From Romanomermis culicivorax (Eukaryota; Nematoda; Enoplea; Mermithida; Mermithidae): 64,000 nucleotides of DNA. The notes below the pieces were generated by a model that had not been told where the DNA came from, searched no databases, and worked only from the letters and a program-made list of their open reading frames with translations. The position numbers and the translations under genes are program-made. The stretch's first letter is position 1. The number at the start of each line of letters is the position of its first letter. Location: positions 558,001-622,000 of the forward strand of contig CAWUHX010000147.1 in assembly GCA_963922205.1 (NCBI GenBank), read 5' to 3'. Of this stretch, positions 32,690-44,352 are shown in pieces.

Positions 32690-33110
32690 AGATTTAGGAA
32701 AGGAGGTGTGGAAGAGCAGAAAAAGCGTTTTTTTCAATATAAATATTTTGAAAGAGCTGGGAAAACATACCAAAAATCGATTCTTCATTATGCTTGAAGC
32801 AATTCGGGCAATTGTTTCTGAGATATGCTATGTATCTTCAGCATCCCATTGCAGTATCAAACACATATGTGATTTTCAAAAAACTGGGTCATAACATAAG
32901 AGTCTTAGCTCAGTATGAACAACCCAGGAAGAGGGAAAACATGGACAAAAGATGCTTTTTCTAGCAAAAATCTAATTGAGCATAACAGCATAAAGTAAAA
33001 TCGATTTCAAAGAAACGTTGAAAATACTTGAAGGTATTCTACTTCTTCGTATGAGATGCAATGCATATTCTGTATGCCATTCATACATTGACTACTCATA
33101 TGCTTCAGAA
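32690..33110 (+). repeat. Left arm of large inverted repeat
   Basis: This arm matches the reverse complement of about 33985-34440. Both arms encode nearly the same short peptide when read inward, with FFIMLEAIRAIVSEICYVSS here and FFIMLEAISAIVSEICYVSS in the right arm. Their inner ends share gcaatgcatattctgtatgc. The arms are about 0.4 kb each and enclose about 0.9 kb of unrelated DNA, like a foldback or non-autonomous DNA transposon. Confidence 0.75.
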
Positions 33111-33908
33111 AAACACAAAAAAGGTTTTCTGGTTAAAAAAGCATATTGAAGTTGAAAATGCTATTTACTTTAGACAATCACATTACAGATGCTGACAGTA
33201 TGATTAATAATGAATGTCCAACATAGAAATTTATTTGATCTGAAGGATAATACAAAAAATCGGACACCCCTCTACCAGCTGACCTCCAGTAGATTTTTCT
33301 TGCTGTGTATGTATAATGAGGGGTAATTACTGGGACTGTAATGGGTCATCTAATTGAGTCTAGACAATGATGTAGGATATCCTGGTGGAATAGCATTACA
33401 TGTTTAGAGAGTCACCATAAAGACAGGGTATCAGTAATATGGTAATTGATCATTGGATGTATTATGTTGATCTGCTGATTGCAGTAGTTACTTTATTTGT
33501 GAGGTTACTGTACTGAGGAGGTTACTGTACATTCAATTTCAGGAATTGTCAATGTGGATGAGAGTTGGATTTGCTTCTTATTTCCTTTTTATTCCCCCTT
33601 CAGTTCAGTTTTCCTTTTCTCACATGGTTGTTCTGTAGGAAAGGGAAGTTGGCGAAAAAGTTGCAAGAATGAAAAAAGGGCAAATCAGAAGCCAGAACTG
33701 CTTTCTAGATGGCATGTTTTCTGGATAGTGTCAATCAAAAAGTTTCATGAAAATTTTTTTTGGTTTTCAGGAATTAAGTTTTCAGAAGTCATGGTAATAA
33801 TTGGATGGCAGAAATGGAAAAAATATGTTTGCCTAATACCACAAGTTAATAATTGAGTTGCTGAAGAGAAAAAATAAAAACTCTATTAAGGGTTCAGTTT
33901 AATTTATG

Positions 33909-33995
33909 TCTGAACAAAGCCAGGAAAAGGTAAGAAAGGAAAACAAAGAAAATCAAAAGACAAAAACTGTTTGTGTTACTGACATTTGATAAGCT
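33909..33995 (+). repeat. Direct repeat, first copy
   Basis: This stretch (gccaggaaaaggtaagaaag ... tgacatttgataa) recurs almost unchanged at about 34426-34531 in the same orientation. The two copies bracket the right arm of the inverted repeat, as if that arm had been inserted or duplicated between them. Confidence 0.7.
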
Positions 33996-34440
33996 TTCAA
34001 TGTATGAATGGCATACAGAATATGCATTGCATTTCATAGGAAGATTTAGAATAGCTTCAAGCATGGTCAAGGTTTCTTTAAAATTGATTTTACTCTATGC
34101 TGTTATGCTCAATTAGATTTTTGCTAGAAATAGCTCCTTTTGTCTATGTTTTCCCTCTTCCTCCTTTCTAGTGAGGGTTGTTCATACTGAGCTAAGACTT
34201 TTTCTTATGTTATGGCCCCGTTTTTTGACAATCACATATGTGTTTGATACTGCAATAGGATGCTGAAGATACATAGCATATCTCAGAAACAATTGCCGAA
34301 ATTGCTTCAAGCATGATGAAGAATCGATTTTCAGTCTGTTTTCGCAGCTCTCTCAAAATATCTATATTGAAAAAAACACTTTTTCTGCTTTTCACCCCTT
34401 TTTTCCTAAATCTCCCCTTTTAGTTTATGAACAAACAAGC
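33985..34440 (-). repeat. Right arm of large inverted repeat
   Basis: Reverse complement of the left arm at 32690-33110 with scattered mismatches and small indels, including the minus-strand counterpart of its short reading frame at 34210-34395. Confidence 0.75.
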
Positions 34441-34531
34441 CAAAAAAAGGAGGCCAGGAAAAGGTAAGAAAGGAAAACAAAGAAAATAAAAAAAAAAGAC
34501 AAAAACTGTTTGTGTCACTGACATTTGATAA
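34426..34531 (+). repeat. Direct repeat, second copy
   Basis: Second copy of the segment at 33909-33995, with an expanded A run. Confidence 0.7.
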
Positions 34532-37161
34532 ACAGCATTAGTCATCACAACCTGCATGCAACAGTGAGTTATGTTTTCCATCAATCAAGTTCCGCATCTT
34601 TCTTTATTGCTGATGAAAGATTCTTCAATGAGCAACATAAATTCCATTATATTTTCACATTAAGTTGACTTTTTGCATAAACCTTGGTGAAAAATCTGTC
34701 ACTTTTGTGCATCCTCATCCCTATAGCATTAGAATATAAAACAAATGATGGAAGAAAAGACTGGCCCCAAGTGGAGATGTTACAGCAGAAAGGGTGTCAC
34801 ATCACATACAATAATATTAAAATAAAAACACATTGATTAAAAGTGTTTTTATTCATGCTGCAATTAGAGATGATACAATGAAAGTAACAGAAATACATGA
34901 AAAAGATACAGGGAGGCAAAGCAACAATTTTGAAAAAATTCTTGAAGACTGTGATTTTACTGACATCATTAGTTTTGTGGCAAAAATTTTTCAAATCAAC
35001 ATTGAAAAATTCCTTGGAAGGCCTTTGTCCAGTTTGAACAACTTTTTTATTACCAAACAATGTTTTGAAACTCTGGTGAATAAAGTCAGTTTTTTTATTA
35101 GTGGCATATTTAGAAATAATGTTACATGATGTTTTCAACAAAAACACAAAACTAAAGGTATGATTTTACAATGAATCTTTTTATCTCTAACATTTTTAAA
35201 TTTGATTATTACTGCGAATAAAGAGGTCCATTGTGATTGAGCTTAATGTAAAAAAGTACATGGACATTTCAGCATACTTCGGGAGCTTTTTTCTACAATT
35301 TTTGCATCTAATAGTTGGTGAATGTGCTTTTGAATTGGGCTAAAAGATGATGGCATTTACCCCAACTGATCATGAAAAATTGAAGGAGAATTGAACAAGA
35401 AATGTTTTGTCTCTGCTTTCGACACATAAATGACGTTTATGGACCTACTTACTCTGCTCATGTGTACAATGAATCCATTAAACTCAATGGTGAATGCCAG
35501 GTGAGTAGTCAATTGAAATGAGTAGTTATGATCAGTGTTGAGGTTCAGCTCTCTTTTTGCACTCAGGCCTCCGTTTTTTTCTCTGGTGGGTTAGGTGAGC
35601 CTTTGGGGAATTTGAAGCACTGTTTTTTCCTCACTCAACTATTTTCAGGATTTTTCTGAAATAATGGAAGATTTTTATGCTTGAGGATCACTTTAGGGAT
35701 TATTTTTGGTAGTCAAGTTCATGAGTTTTTGTCAGATTGTCAGCTGTGTAGCTGCTCAAAAACTTATGCACAAATACTCTAGTAGCACCCCATCACTGCA
35801 TTAATGAAAATACTTTTTCTCTCAACCTTTAGAAACTTGCAGCAATTTGTATTTTTGATTGTATAAACCTCACCTCACAAACTAGTTTAACAGGTTGTTA
35901 TCTATTTCAGTGTCATGTTTCATTGCTCAAAATGCTTCAGTGGAGCATGAATCTTCAGTTATGAATAGCATTTGAATACAATTATTATGTTTACTTGTCT
36001 GCTTTGGTCAGAAGCACTATAACTCAAGACAGAAAGGGATTGTATCCAACTGACTACTGTAGATAACTCAGAGGAGCTTTCTTTAGGCAAACAACTAGAC
36101 ACAATGCAAGAGTACTTAAGCAGAAATGAACACAATCTTCAGTCACTAATTAATAACTCAAAACTCTAACTCTTGCAATCGAAAAGCAATCAGGGTCTCC
36201 CCAGATGCCTCCTGAAGGTTTACACAAATATATAGAACTCACTATCTTGATGTCTGGATGGGCTGGGGACTCTCCTTGGTAATGGATCACTTGTAAACAG
36301 GCTCCCACCTCCGTTTAGTGTGCAAGTGAATAATAATAAAATAATAATAGTAATAATAATAATAATAATCTAAGAATATTATGTAAATGTGCTGTTGGCC
36401 TTCCAATTTACTAAATCTAAAAGAAGAATTATAAAAATGACTGAGGCCACTCACCTACAACACACAGGAATAGCAGAATAATAAACATCCTTTTTCTTGG
36501 TGGAATTGTGACTTTGTCCATTCACCAGTTCTGCATAGATGTGGGATTACTGCTACAGTTAGTATATCCCCAAAACAATTTCAAAATCAACTTGGTGTAC
36601 TAGTGACAGATATGCTCTTGCTTCTTTGTTCATCAGCTGATAGATGCTTAAAATTTGATTTCAAACTCATGCTGCAAGGGTATACCAAAGGGGCCCATAA
36701 TGTCTATGAAATTGGAATAAAAAACCAGCCAAAACACAAACAACACAAGGCTGAAAGTGAATTAAGTCAATCCTAAAAACGTTTTTATAAAATTTTGAAA
36801 TATTTTATATTATTTCGATGACTTGTGCAGCAACAAAGATTGTCAATGTTCAGAATGAGTTATAACATTTTATATATTGTTGTTATCTTTTTATGATAAT
36901 TTACCATTTGCTTTACTGGTTACTTCAAAATTATTATTTGTTTTTATCATTGAATAAATGTAAGAAATTGAAGTTAAGCTATTGAATCATTATCTTGCTT
37001 CAGTACTCACTCTAATATTTATTTATAAGCAGGTCATAGCTTGAAATTTTTCTGCTTTTTGATGGAATAAGATGCAAGTTAATAAGAAACTTTCAGAAAC
37101 ACATCCTGAAAATTTTAAAAGATTTTTATAAGCAAAGAAAATAAAAAAATGATTTTTCCTC
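34532..37161. other. No recognisable gene; AAT microsatellite inside
   Basis: Short frames only; the longest (34833-35129, plus) starts with ATG but shows no motif. An imperfect (AAT)n tract lies at 36329-36369. Confidence 0.4.
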
Positions 37162-37494
37162 ATGAGGAAAAAAATTTTGGGCTTTTCCCTCAAAAAGAGT
37201 ATGCAAAAAACGCTGATTTGCAGTTGTATTAATGCTGTGAGGAATGCAAAAAAGCTTATTGAAAGCTTATTTAATTGGAGCGACTCCTCAAACACTTATG
37301 CAGCTTTTACTGCTGATTTAAAAAATATATTTTCTGATAGCAGTGATTCTGATTCATGGCAACAAATTTTACAGGATAGAAAACAAAAATTGACTGAATC
37401 AGTCTTTCAATTTTTGGCTGGCCTGGAAAGTTTTGCATACATAGCAAAGCCAGGCTTTAATATTCAGAATAAGGAAACAATAAAAGAATATTGA
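37162..37494 (+). pseudogene. Possible retroelement gag fragment
   Basis: A 110-codon frame contains ADLKNIFSDSSDSDSWQQIL, QDRKQKLTESVFQFLAGLES and FAYIAKPG. The order of acidic loop, W-x3-L, Q-x5-E-S-V-x2-F and L-x3-A is typical of the capsid-like helix bundle of LTR-element Gag. There is no knuckle downstream and no pol nearby, so it is an isolated remnant. The N-terminal third looks spurious. Confidence 0.4.
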
Positions 37495-40400
37495 TTTTTG
37501 CAACTATTAGATTAACTTGGAGTTCACATGAAGTTTAGAGATTTAGGGGCACACTATACTTTGCTACACAGTGCCATATGGCACCATTGAGCTGCTATAC
37601 TTTGCGCATGCATGGTACTGCACTGCGCAATGCTAAATGTCACCTGATGAGTGGCTGCTTCACCTCACTCCATACAGTGGTGAATGATAGTAAGTAAATG
37701 AGGAAAGATGAGTAGCTGCTATACTTACATGCCATACAGTGAAGTATAGTTGCCTGCCCTCTAACTCACCTCTGCACTAATACATGAAGTTAGAGATAAC
37801 AGAAGAAAACATGCAATATAAAAAACTTGACTTTTCTTAGGAATGTTCAATCAAAGCAACTAAGGGACATGTGAATGACAATCTGGACTATCCAACTGCC
37901 ACTGAAGAGACCACTATTTTCTATTTGGGGAACATAGATGTTTCTTTTGCGACAAATCTTATTAATGAGATGCCCTGAGATCCAACAGCTAGTCAGGGGC
38001 TAATGTCAAAAACAAGAAGAATTGGATCTGGTTTTACTAACTCAATCTTACGAACAGTCCAAAGAAATTTTAGTACAAATGATGATAAAAATGAATACAA
38101 TTCTGTCCAAAAACTTTTAGACCACTGTTGGACAAATAAAAACTAAAGATTAAACCTTTGAATATTCTTCTACTAGAAAAGTTTCTATTTTGCACATGCC
38201 AAGTGTTTTTATGTTACGTACTTTTTGTTTAGCTAGCAAGTATGTAACTAAAACTCAGAAATTTAAAAAAAATGATTCTTTTGAAAAAATCTTTCTTATT
38301 TTAACCCTTGATTTTATTTGGTTTTATGCAAAGGCTTTTTTATTTTAGTCTTCCATCCTCCACGAATTTTGTTTTTTTTTCATAACCTTGTACCACCTTT
38401 TTCTTTCATAGTAGGAAAGCTATAAAGCCACCTGTAACTCATGAACAAGTAGCTGTATGGTTGCTTTATCATTTTTTATTAGTAGTTGTCAATCCAAGTT
38501 TCGGTATTGTGTTTTTCTGGGATGTTTTCACTATATTCATCGCCTGCCTGTTACCCTCTGAGTTGATTCATTTTATTTCACTTTGATTTTGTGGAAAAGC
38601 ACTTTATTTTCTCTCTCCCTCTCTTTGTCTCTTTATTCCTCAATACACTTTTTAAAATTGAACACTAGGTGGCTTGGATAAGAAGATGACCTTATTTAAA
38701 GTGGGGGATGCTAAATATGTGTTTATTTATTTAGAAATTTTCAAGCCAAAAAACAAAGGTGGTTGGTCAAGAGTAATATAGGCTGTCTCCCCGAGACAAA
38801 ATTTGTCTATTCAAATTCCCACCAATTTTTCCTTACATAGTTGAAAAGGCTGAACTTCATTCAGTTACAACACAAGAAAAGCATGCCATAGCAGAAATAG
38901 AAGACTATGTGAATGATTTGGCCATGAATGATGATTAGTTCTTGATCAAGTCACCTACCTTTGTTCAGATAAATCTATGCTGAATAACTCCTAAGGATTT
39001 TGCTAGCTATAAATGTTTGAAAAATTCAAAAAAGTTCTGAATTTATTCCATTCCTATTTTAGAATCCTCACAATCCTGCTGGCGTAAAACTACCTTCTGG
39101 AGACAGTCTATGGAAGAAGATGACATGGAAACAAAACTTGAATCATGAGCCAGGTGACATTAACAATGCTATAGGCAACACAGGTGTGAAGAGGATAGGA
39201 ATGTATTGGTAGTCAAATTTTTCATAGTTTTACTTTATTTAGTTTGCATACTGCACTTTGATTTATGTGCATTGAATTTATATTTCTAAAAGTTTCCACT
39301 TTGATTCAGTGCTTTTAGTTCTCCAGCATGATCATTAGTTTTTTAGACCCAAGGCCAAGCACCTTAGATTGTAAATTCCACATTTCCATATGTATTTTGG
39401 AAACTACACACTAATTGTAGGCACAACTTACATGGCTAACCACAAGTAAATTTGTCAAAAGATGTACTTTTGCTTGTGAGCATAAAATCTTATCCTATCA
39501 ATAAAACAGATTTAGTGCAATTCCCCAAGCAAAACTTAATTCATACTCAAACATTAGTTACAATATAAATATCCACTCACCTAGCCTGAAAACTCATTCA
39601 AAATATTAAGCTAGCAAACTGGTTACTAAAAACCTTCATCAAGAAGTTAGTTGATTCACCAACTTTTCAGCAAAGGAGTCTGATCTAAAAGACTTGGAAG
39701 ACCTGGCCTTTCTATTTTATAAAATAGTTGATCTTCGATCATTGGATATTCAATTTTGCTTTTCAACTAATAATAAATAGTGTAGCACAATTTGATCACA
39801 ATAATCCCAGAATGCCACCCTACAGGATCCCAAAAAAGAAGCTCAATTTGCATATTTATTCCAAGGACAAATAAAACTCGATAAAAGTCATATTTTCTAT
39901 CACTCAGCCACTGACACAGGATGATGAGAAGTAGAAATTCTCACTACACAATAGCAAGAGATGTTGAGGGAAATAAAGTTGCTTCAGTTCTGCCCATCAG
40001 TTATTCAGACATTCAATTTTTGGAAATCACAAACAGTCTCCACATAATTTATCACCTTTCTAGTTTTTTAATTCATTCATTTTTTCGATCAAATCAAGCC
40101 AAAAGGTGTTTATTTTTCCCCTTCTATCTCTTTGACAAAAAACAAAATTTTTATCAACATCATTTAGAACATTTTTCCTGAAGAATCTTTTGCTAAAGTA
40201 CCATGAGTTTTAAGTGGTTTAAGTAATCATATTTGGGTAAAAAATACATTTTTCAAAAAATGGGATGAGTTTTTGACATTGCAAAGTTTTAGCTTGGACA
40301 ACCTGAACTAGCTTCAGGATGTCTTAGTTTGCTAGTTGGGTTCAAGAATGCAATGAACTTACCTAGTTATAAAAGCTTATATGAAATCTTTTGTAATTGT

Positions 40401-41520
40401 TTTCTGAAAAAAAACATTTTTGATGAGTATTGAGCTTTAGATCCTGATGTGTATGATGAAGATTGTGAGACTAAGGCCATTATTCTGGTCACCTTAACTT
40501 CAGATGTAATACTATATTTTTTTGGTTGGTGAAAATTGGTTTTGACTGGACATGTTGGAGTAATTTGTGCAGGAATTGGCAGAGACCTTGGTAGAAGGAG
40601 GTGTTTGGCCTTTCACCATCCAGTCTAGGTGCAAATATTTTATGAAGAAAAAAGCCTCCAATGTTCACTTCGAACTGAGATTACTTGGACTTGAGTTCTA
40701 ACTAGTTCCAACTAACTGAGATTTCTGACCAGGTGTAGGCATGTGGGAAGCATGATCACCCACTGAATCATTTTTATTCAATATCACAATAGTATGTGAA
40801 ATGGAAGCTACACTCGTGGATCCACATAGTGACTGATTAACCCGCATAGAAGCTGGAGAGTGGAATAGAATCCTCAAAGAACTGGCCAATTTCAAGACAA
40901 GTGGCAAAGACGAGGATTTAGAACACATTGAATCAGAACTATCTTCTGGAACCATGGAAGCCAGGTCAAATTGAAGTCCATAGCACCTTACCATCATTCA
41001 CCTTTTCAGAAACCAACCAAACGACTTTTGCTCTAAATCAATTTCTACAAACAATTTTCTATTTACAAAAATTGAATATCTCCCATCAAAATCAACCTAA
41101 GCCAACAATATGTCTCTATTTTTCAAATTGAAAAATTATCCAGGCATTCATTGGAAAGCATGATTGTTTCATTATTTCTATCACTTCTCACTCATCCATT
41201 GAAAAAAAGTTGCAGTTCAGATGAACCAGGTATTTATGAGTATTTAGCAGCTGATTTAATGAATTTGTCGAATCTTATGTTTCAGACATCATATTTTACA
41301 AGAAGAAACTTCCAAAAACAGCATGGTTTTCTTCAAGCTTGTTTTTCTGCCAAACCCTAGTTCTTCACTTTTCAGCTTTATAAAATTGTTATTGGTCTCG
41401 CTCAATCTGAACTGAAATATCTTCCAACTGCTGAAGAGCTTCCGAACAGGTTAGTTTTTACACCAGTTTTAACAAAAACTGGATCTAATGTGAATCAAGA
41501 AGTTTAAGACTTGATAAGAT
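37495..41520. other. No recognisable gene
   Basis: Only short, AT-biased frames on both strands. Fragments around 40700-41370 may be the decayed 5' part of the retroelement at 41.8 kb, but no motif supports this. Confidence 0.35.
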
Positions 41521-41879
41521 GAATATAATGAAAAGCTGAAAAATAAATCTGAGTTGACCATTTCTGATGAATCATGGGCCCCAATCAATGAATGGTGTAA
41601 ACGTTTTTGTCCATGTACCAAAGATGCAGAAGCTTGTGGAGCATTGACAGAATTAGCTGCAAAAAACCTACAGTAATTGCTGCTGAAAAAATATTTTGGG
41701 TACAAAATGTTCAAACAAACAGAAAATTTTCACATTATAATAAATGCAGTTGGAGTGGTTAGAAAATTTGGTTAAATGTGGTAATAAGTGGGAAAACCAA
41801 ACCCTCAGATGTTACTGGTGCACTGGGCGAACCATCTTCACTGAGTCCCCTTTATTCTTCACATCCCCAACAACCAATA

Positions 41880-42848
41880 TATCATTCAAATGGCCCAGAT
41901 TTTTAGTTTGACCTCAAGCATCTAGCAACCCTTGTTTACCCCAATTTCAATTCAGATGCAGATGAAATGATAATCAAACCCCTTTTCATGGAAGGCATGC
42001 AAAATGACATTAGGGACGCACTGAAGTACATACGTTTTACATATGTATTGGGAATGCATGACGAGGCAGGTTATGTCGAAATGACAAATTTCAGAAATGG
42101 ATTGAAATCTAACCACAAACCCTTCATGTCCCCTGAACCCGAACCCATTATTTCATTAGGCAACCACACTGAACAGCAGGGAATCCTACATAAGTTAGAA
42201 CAACAAGTCACGGAGTTGCAATTGCAAATAATGTGAAATTCTCAAACTCAAATCCAGAATGATAATAGTAATTTGCGACAAATTACATGTTTTCAATGCA
42301 GGCAAGTCAGCCATTTAGCTAGAAATTGTAATTCACCAGCTACTTGGAAATCATGTGAAATTTGCATCTGGGGTAATCACATCACTGGAAACAGTAAAAG
42401 CAGATGCATTCACTGTTATCAGATAGGTCACCGATCCAACCATTGCATATCCAAAGGCTGCCCTAACCTAGAATGTTATCTTTGTAAGCAGCAAGGTCAC
42501 ACGAGTAGATATTGCCCCAACCAAATGACCCCTAACGTCCAAAATTGCATTGAAGAGAGACTACCCCCACCACAAACAAACATAGATGACCCAGCCCTGT
42601 ACTTCACATTGCCCAATGTCCAGCCTGGACCTCAACATACTTCAGGTACAATTCTGCCCAAAAGTCATAAGCATTTTGACGGCCAGTATGTCCTTGACCT
42701 AACTGTTCCTGATAAGGGCAGCCTGTTCCTGATAGGGGCAGCACTTCAAAAAATGCATCACCAAAAAGCAGTGACATGTCCAAATCAATACTCTACCTAC
42801 CAGAAGACAATAAAATTCCACAGAAACAAAACATCCTATAACCAGTGA
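41880..42848 (+). pseudogene. Gag with multiple CCHC knuckles (degenerate element)
   Basis: The frame at 41967-42236 holds a capsid-like stretch (DEMIIKPLFMEGMQNDIRDA). After a stop, the frame at 42273-42848 carries several zinc knuckles in succession. CFQCRQVSHLARNC, CIHCYQIGHRSNHC and CYLCKQQGHTSRYC are all C-x2-C-x4-H-x4-C, and a degenerate CEICIWGNH lies between them. Three or more knuckles in series is more than the usual one or two of Ty3 elements. The frame breaks before the protease, which I do not see. Confidence 0.75.
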
Positions 42849-43500
42849 GACTTCTAAATCTGAACCAGCATAAGAAAAAGAATGTGCAATCTTTTCACTA
42901 TTGCATTCTGCCCGCGAAAAACTTTTCTTTTCTCAAGGCGAGAAAAAATCATAAGGTTCATTCTGCAGCTAGCATTTCCCAAAGTGAAAATAGTGGTATC
43001 CCCAGTTCTGTCTCAAACGTCATCAGCAAGCCCAAAATCCTCTATCCTGACACATGCATCAGCCCTGTTTCTTGTCACCTTCCAGAGAAAAATTCATCCA
43101 CCCAATTTTACTTCTCCACTCAAGTCGAACAGAAACGGCTCAATACATTCACATGGGTAAAAGGCAAAGTAGATTTGACCAAGAGTGACCTGAATGAAAT
43201 AGAGAAAGCTGAGCTAATAAATTTATTGGCCAAATACCCCACCCTTTACACTGAATCAAAAATGAATGTGGGTCGCAGGACACTTGTCTCTCTCACAAAT
43301 AATTGTAAAGCCAGCTGCAGACCCCTTTTTCGGAAACCCCAAAGGCAAAGCAAATCGTCGAACAAAAAGTTGAGCAACTTGAGAAAGCTGATGTTATCAG
43401 TCAGAGCAATTCCCTTCATGTACAACCCCTGGGTGACTCATCCAGACCAAATCCCCATCTTCACTATTTGTCCAAGTCTTCAACCCAGCACAACCTGATC
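42845..43500 (+). pseudogene. Protease-RT tether and RT start fragment
   Basis: The 217-codon frame ends with the typical entry to Ty3 RT. LINLLAKYPTLYTESKMNVG matches the L-x2-F-x3-F segment, followed by the block where hosts of this family have H-x-I-x-T and R-x-S-P. It then reaches NPWVTHPDQIP, corresponding to S-P-W-A-S-P. The frame ends there and nothing of the RT catalytic part follows before the polypurine tract at 43613, so most of pol has been deleted. Confidence 0.5.
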
Positions 43501-43612
43501 AACTTGCCACTGCAAGCTCAAGTGAGACTAATCCTCTCTGCCACCATGCAACATCGCACCTGGCAACCCTCCCTTCATTGAAACCCCCGTTCAACAAGGA
43601 CCTTCTATTCTG

Positions 43613-43627
43613 GAAGGAGGGGAAAGT
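43613..43627 (+). promoter_or_regulatory. Polypurine tract
   Basis: GGAAGGAGGGGAAAG, nine bases before the TGATAACA start of the LTR, is a standard primer site for plus-strand DNA synthesis in LTR elements. Confidence 0.7.
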
Positions 43628-43635
43628 AAGACAGG

Positions 43636-44352
43636 TGATAACATATTTGAGTAAATCGGATTACTGTATATAATTTTATTTGTAGTGTATTTTCTGGACT
43701 ATGTCTTGCTTCTCAACTCATTGACGGCTTGTACATTTTTTCTAAGTATTGCATAAGTACTTTGTTTTTAATGTTCCCTGTACCCAAAATCCATTATGGA
43801 CCCAATTAGGATCACTTGCATAATAATTTCACACATCCGCCCCTGGTCTTATAACACACTCAAGTCACATGAAGATACACATTCCCAAGAAATACAGCAT
43901 CCCCCAGAGTCCTGAGAACACCTGCCATGTAAGAAAATCCAAAAACCTGGACTCAGATGCAAGACTCAAGTAGAACACATGGAAAGCAGTAAAACACATG
44001 AAAAACTGGAGACATATAGGCGTGGCTAAGCATACAGTAAACCACAGCATGTAGGCCTGGAAGTTGAGCATAAATTGAAGCATGAAGGCATGGTAATAAG
44101 AGCATACAGTAAAGGGCAGCTGGTTAAGCCAAGCAACCCTTAGGTAGAAAAACCACCTCCCATGGCATAAAGGTGTGGTCCAAAGAAGCAGTATAAAACA
44201 CAGAAACATAGTGAAACAGTTAGTTTTTTTGTGTGTTTTGAATTCTGCATGTGGCATAATTCCGGACATCGAGGCTAAGCATAAAACCCTTGGCAACTTT
44301 GTTTTTTTCAATTAAATCGTCAATATTGTCATAGTATTGTGTCTTGTTATCA
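43636..44352 (+). repeat. 3' LTR (717 bp)
   Basis: The segment starts TGATAACA and ends TGTTATCA, a perfect 8-base terminal inverted repeat with TG...CA ends. It follows a polypurine tract directly. A TATA box (TATAAAA, 44192-44198) lies in the expected U3 position, followed by a stretch suitable for R-U5. The matching 5' LTR was not seen upstream of the gag at 41.9 kb. The 148-codon minus frame inside it (43865-44311) is antisense and not credible as a gene. Confidence 0.75.

Noticed and set aside
32476-32697. 73-codon ORF with a signal-peptide-like start
   Set aside because: Short, AT-rich, no homologue recognised, lies beside the inverted repeat; hydrophobic starts are common in such DNA.
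34833-35129. 98-codon ATG-started ORF
   Set aside because: No motif, and an equal-length frame exists on the other strand; composition alone can explain it.
43865-44311. 148-codon hydrophobic minus-strand ORF
   Set aside because: Lies wholly inside the LTR in antisense.
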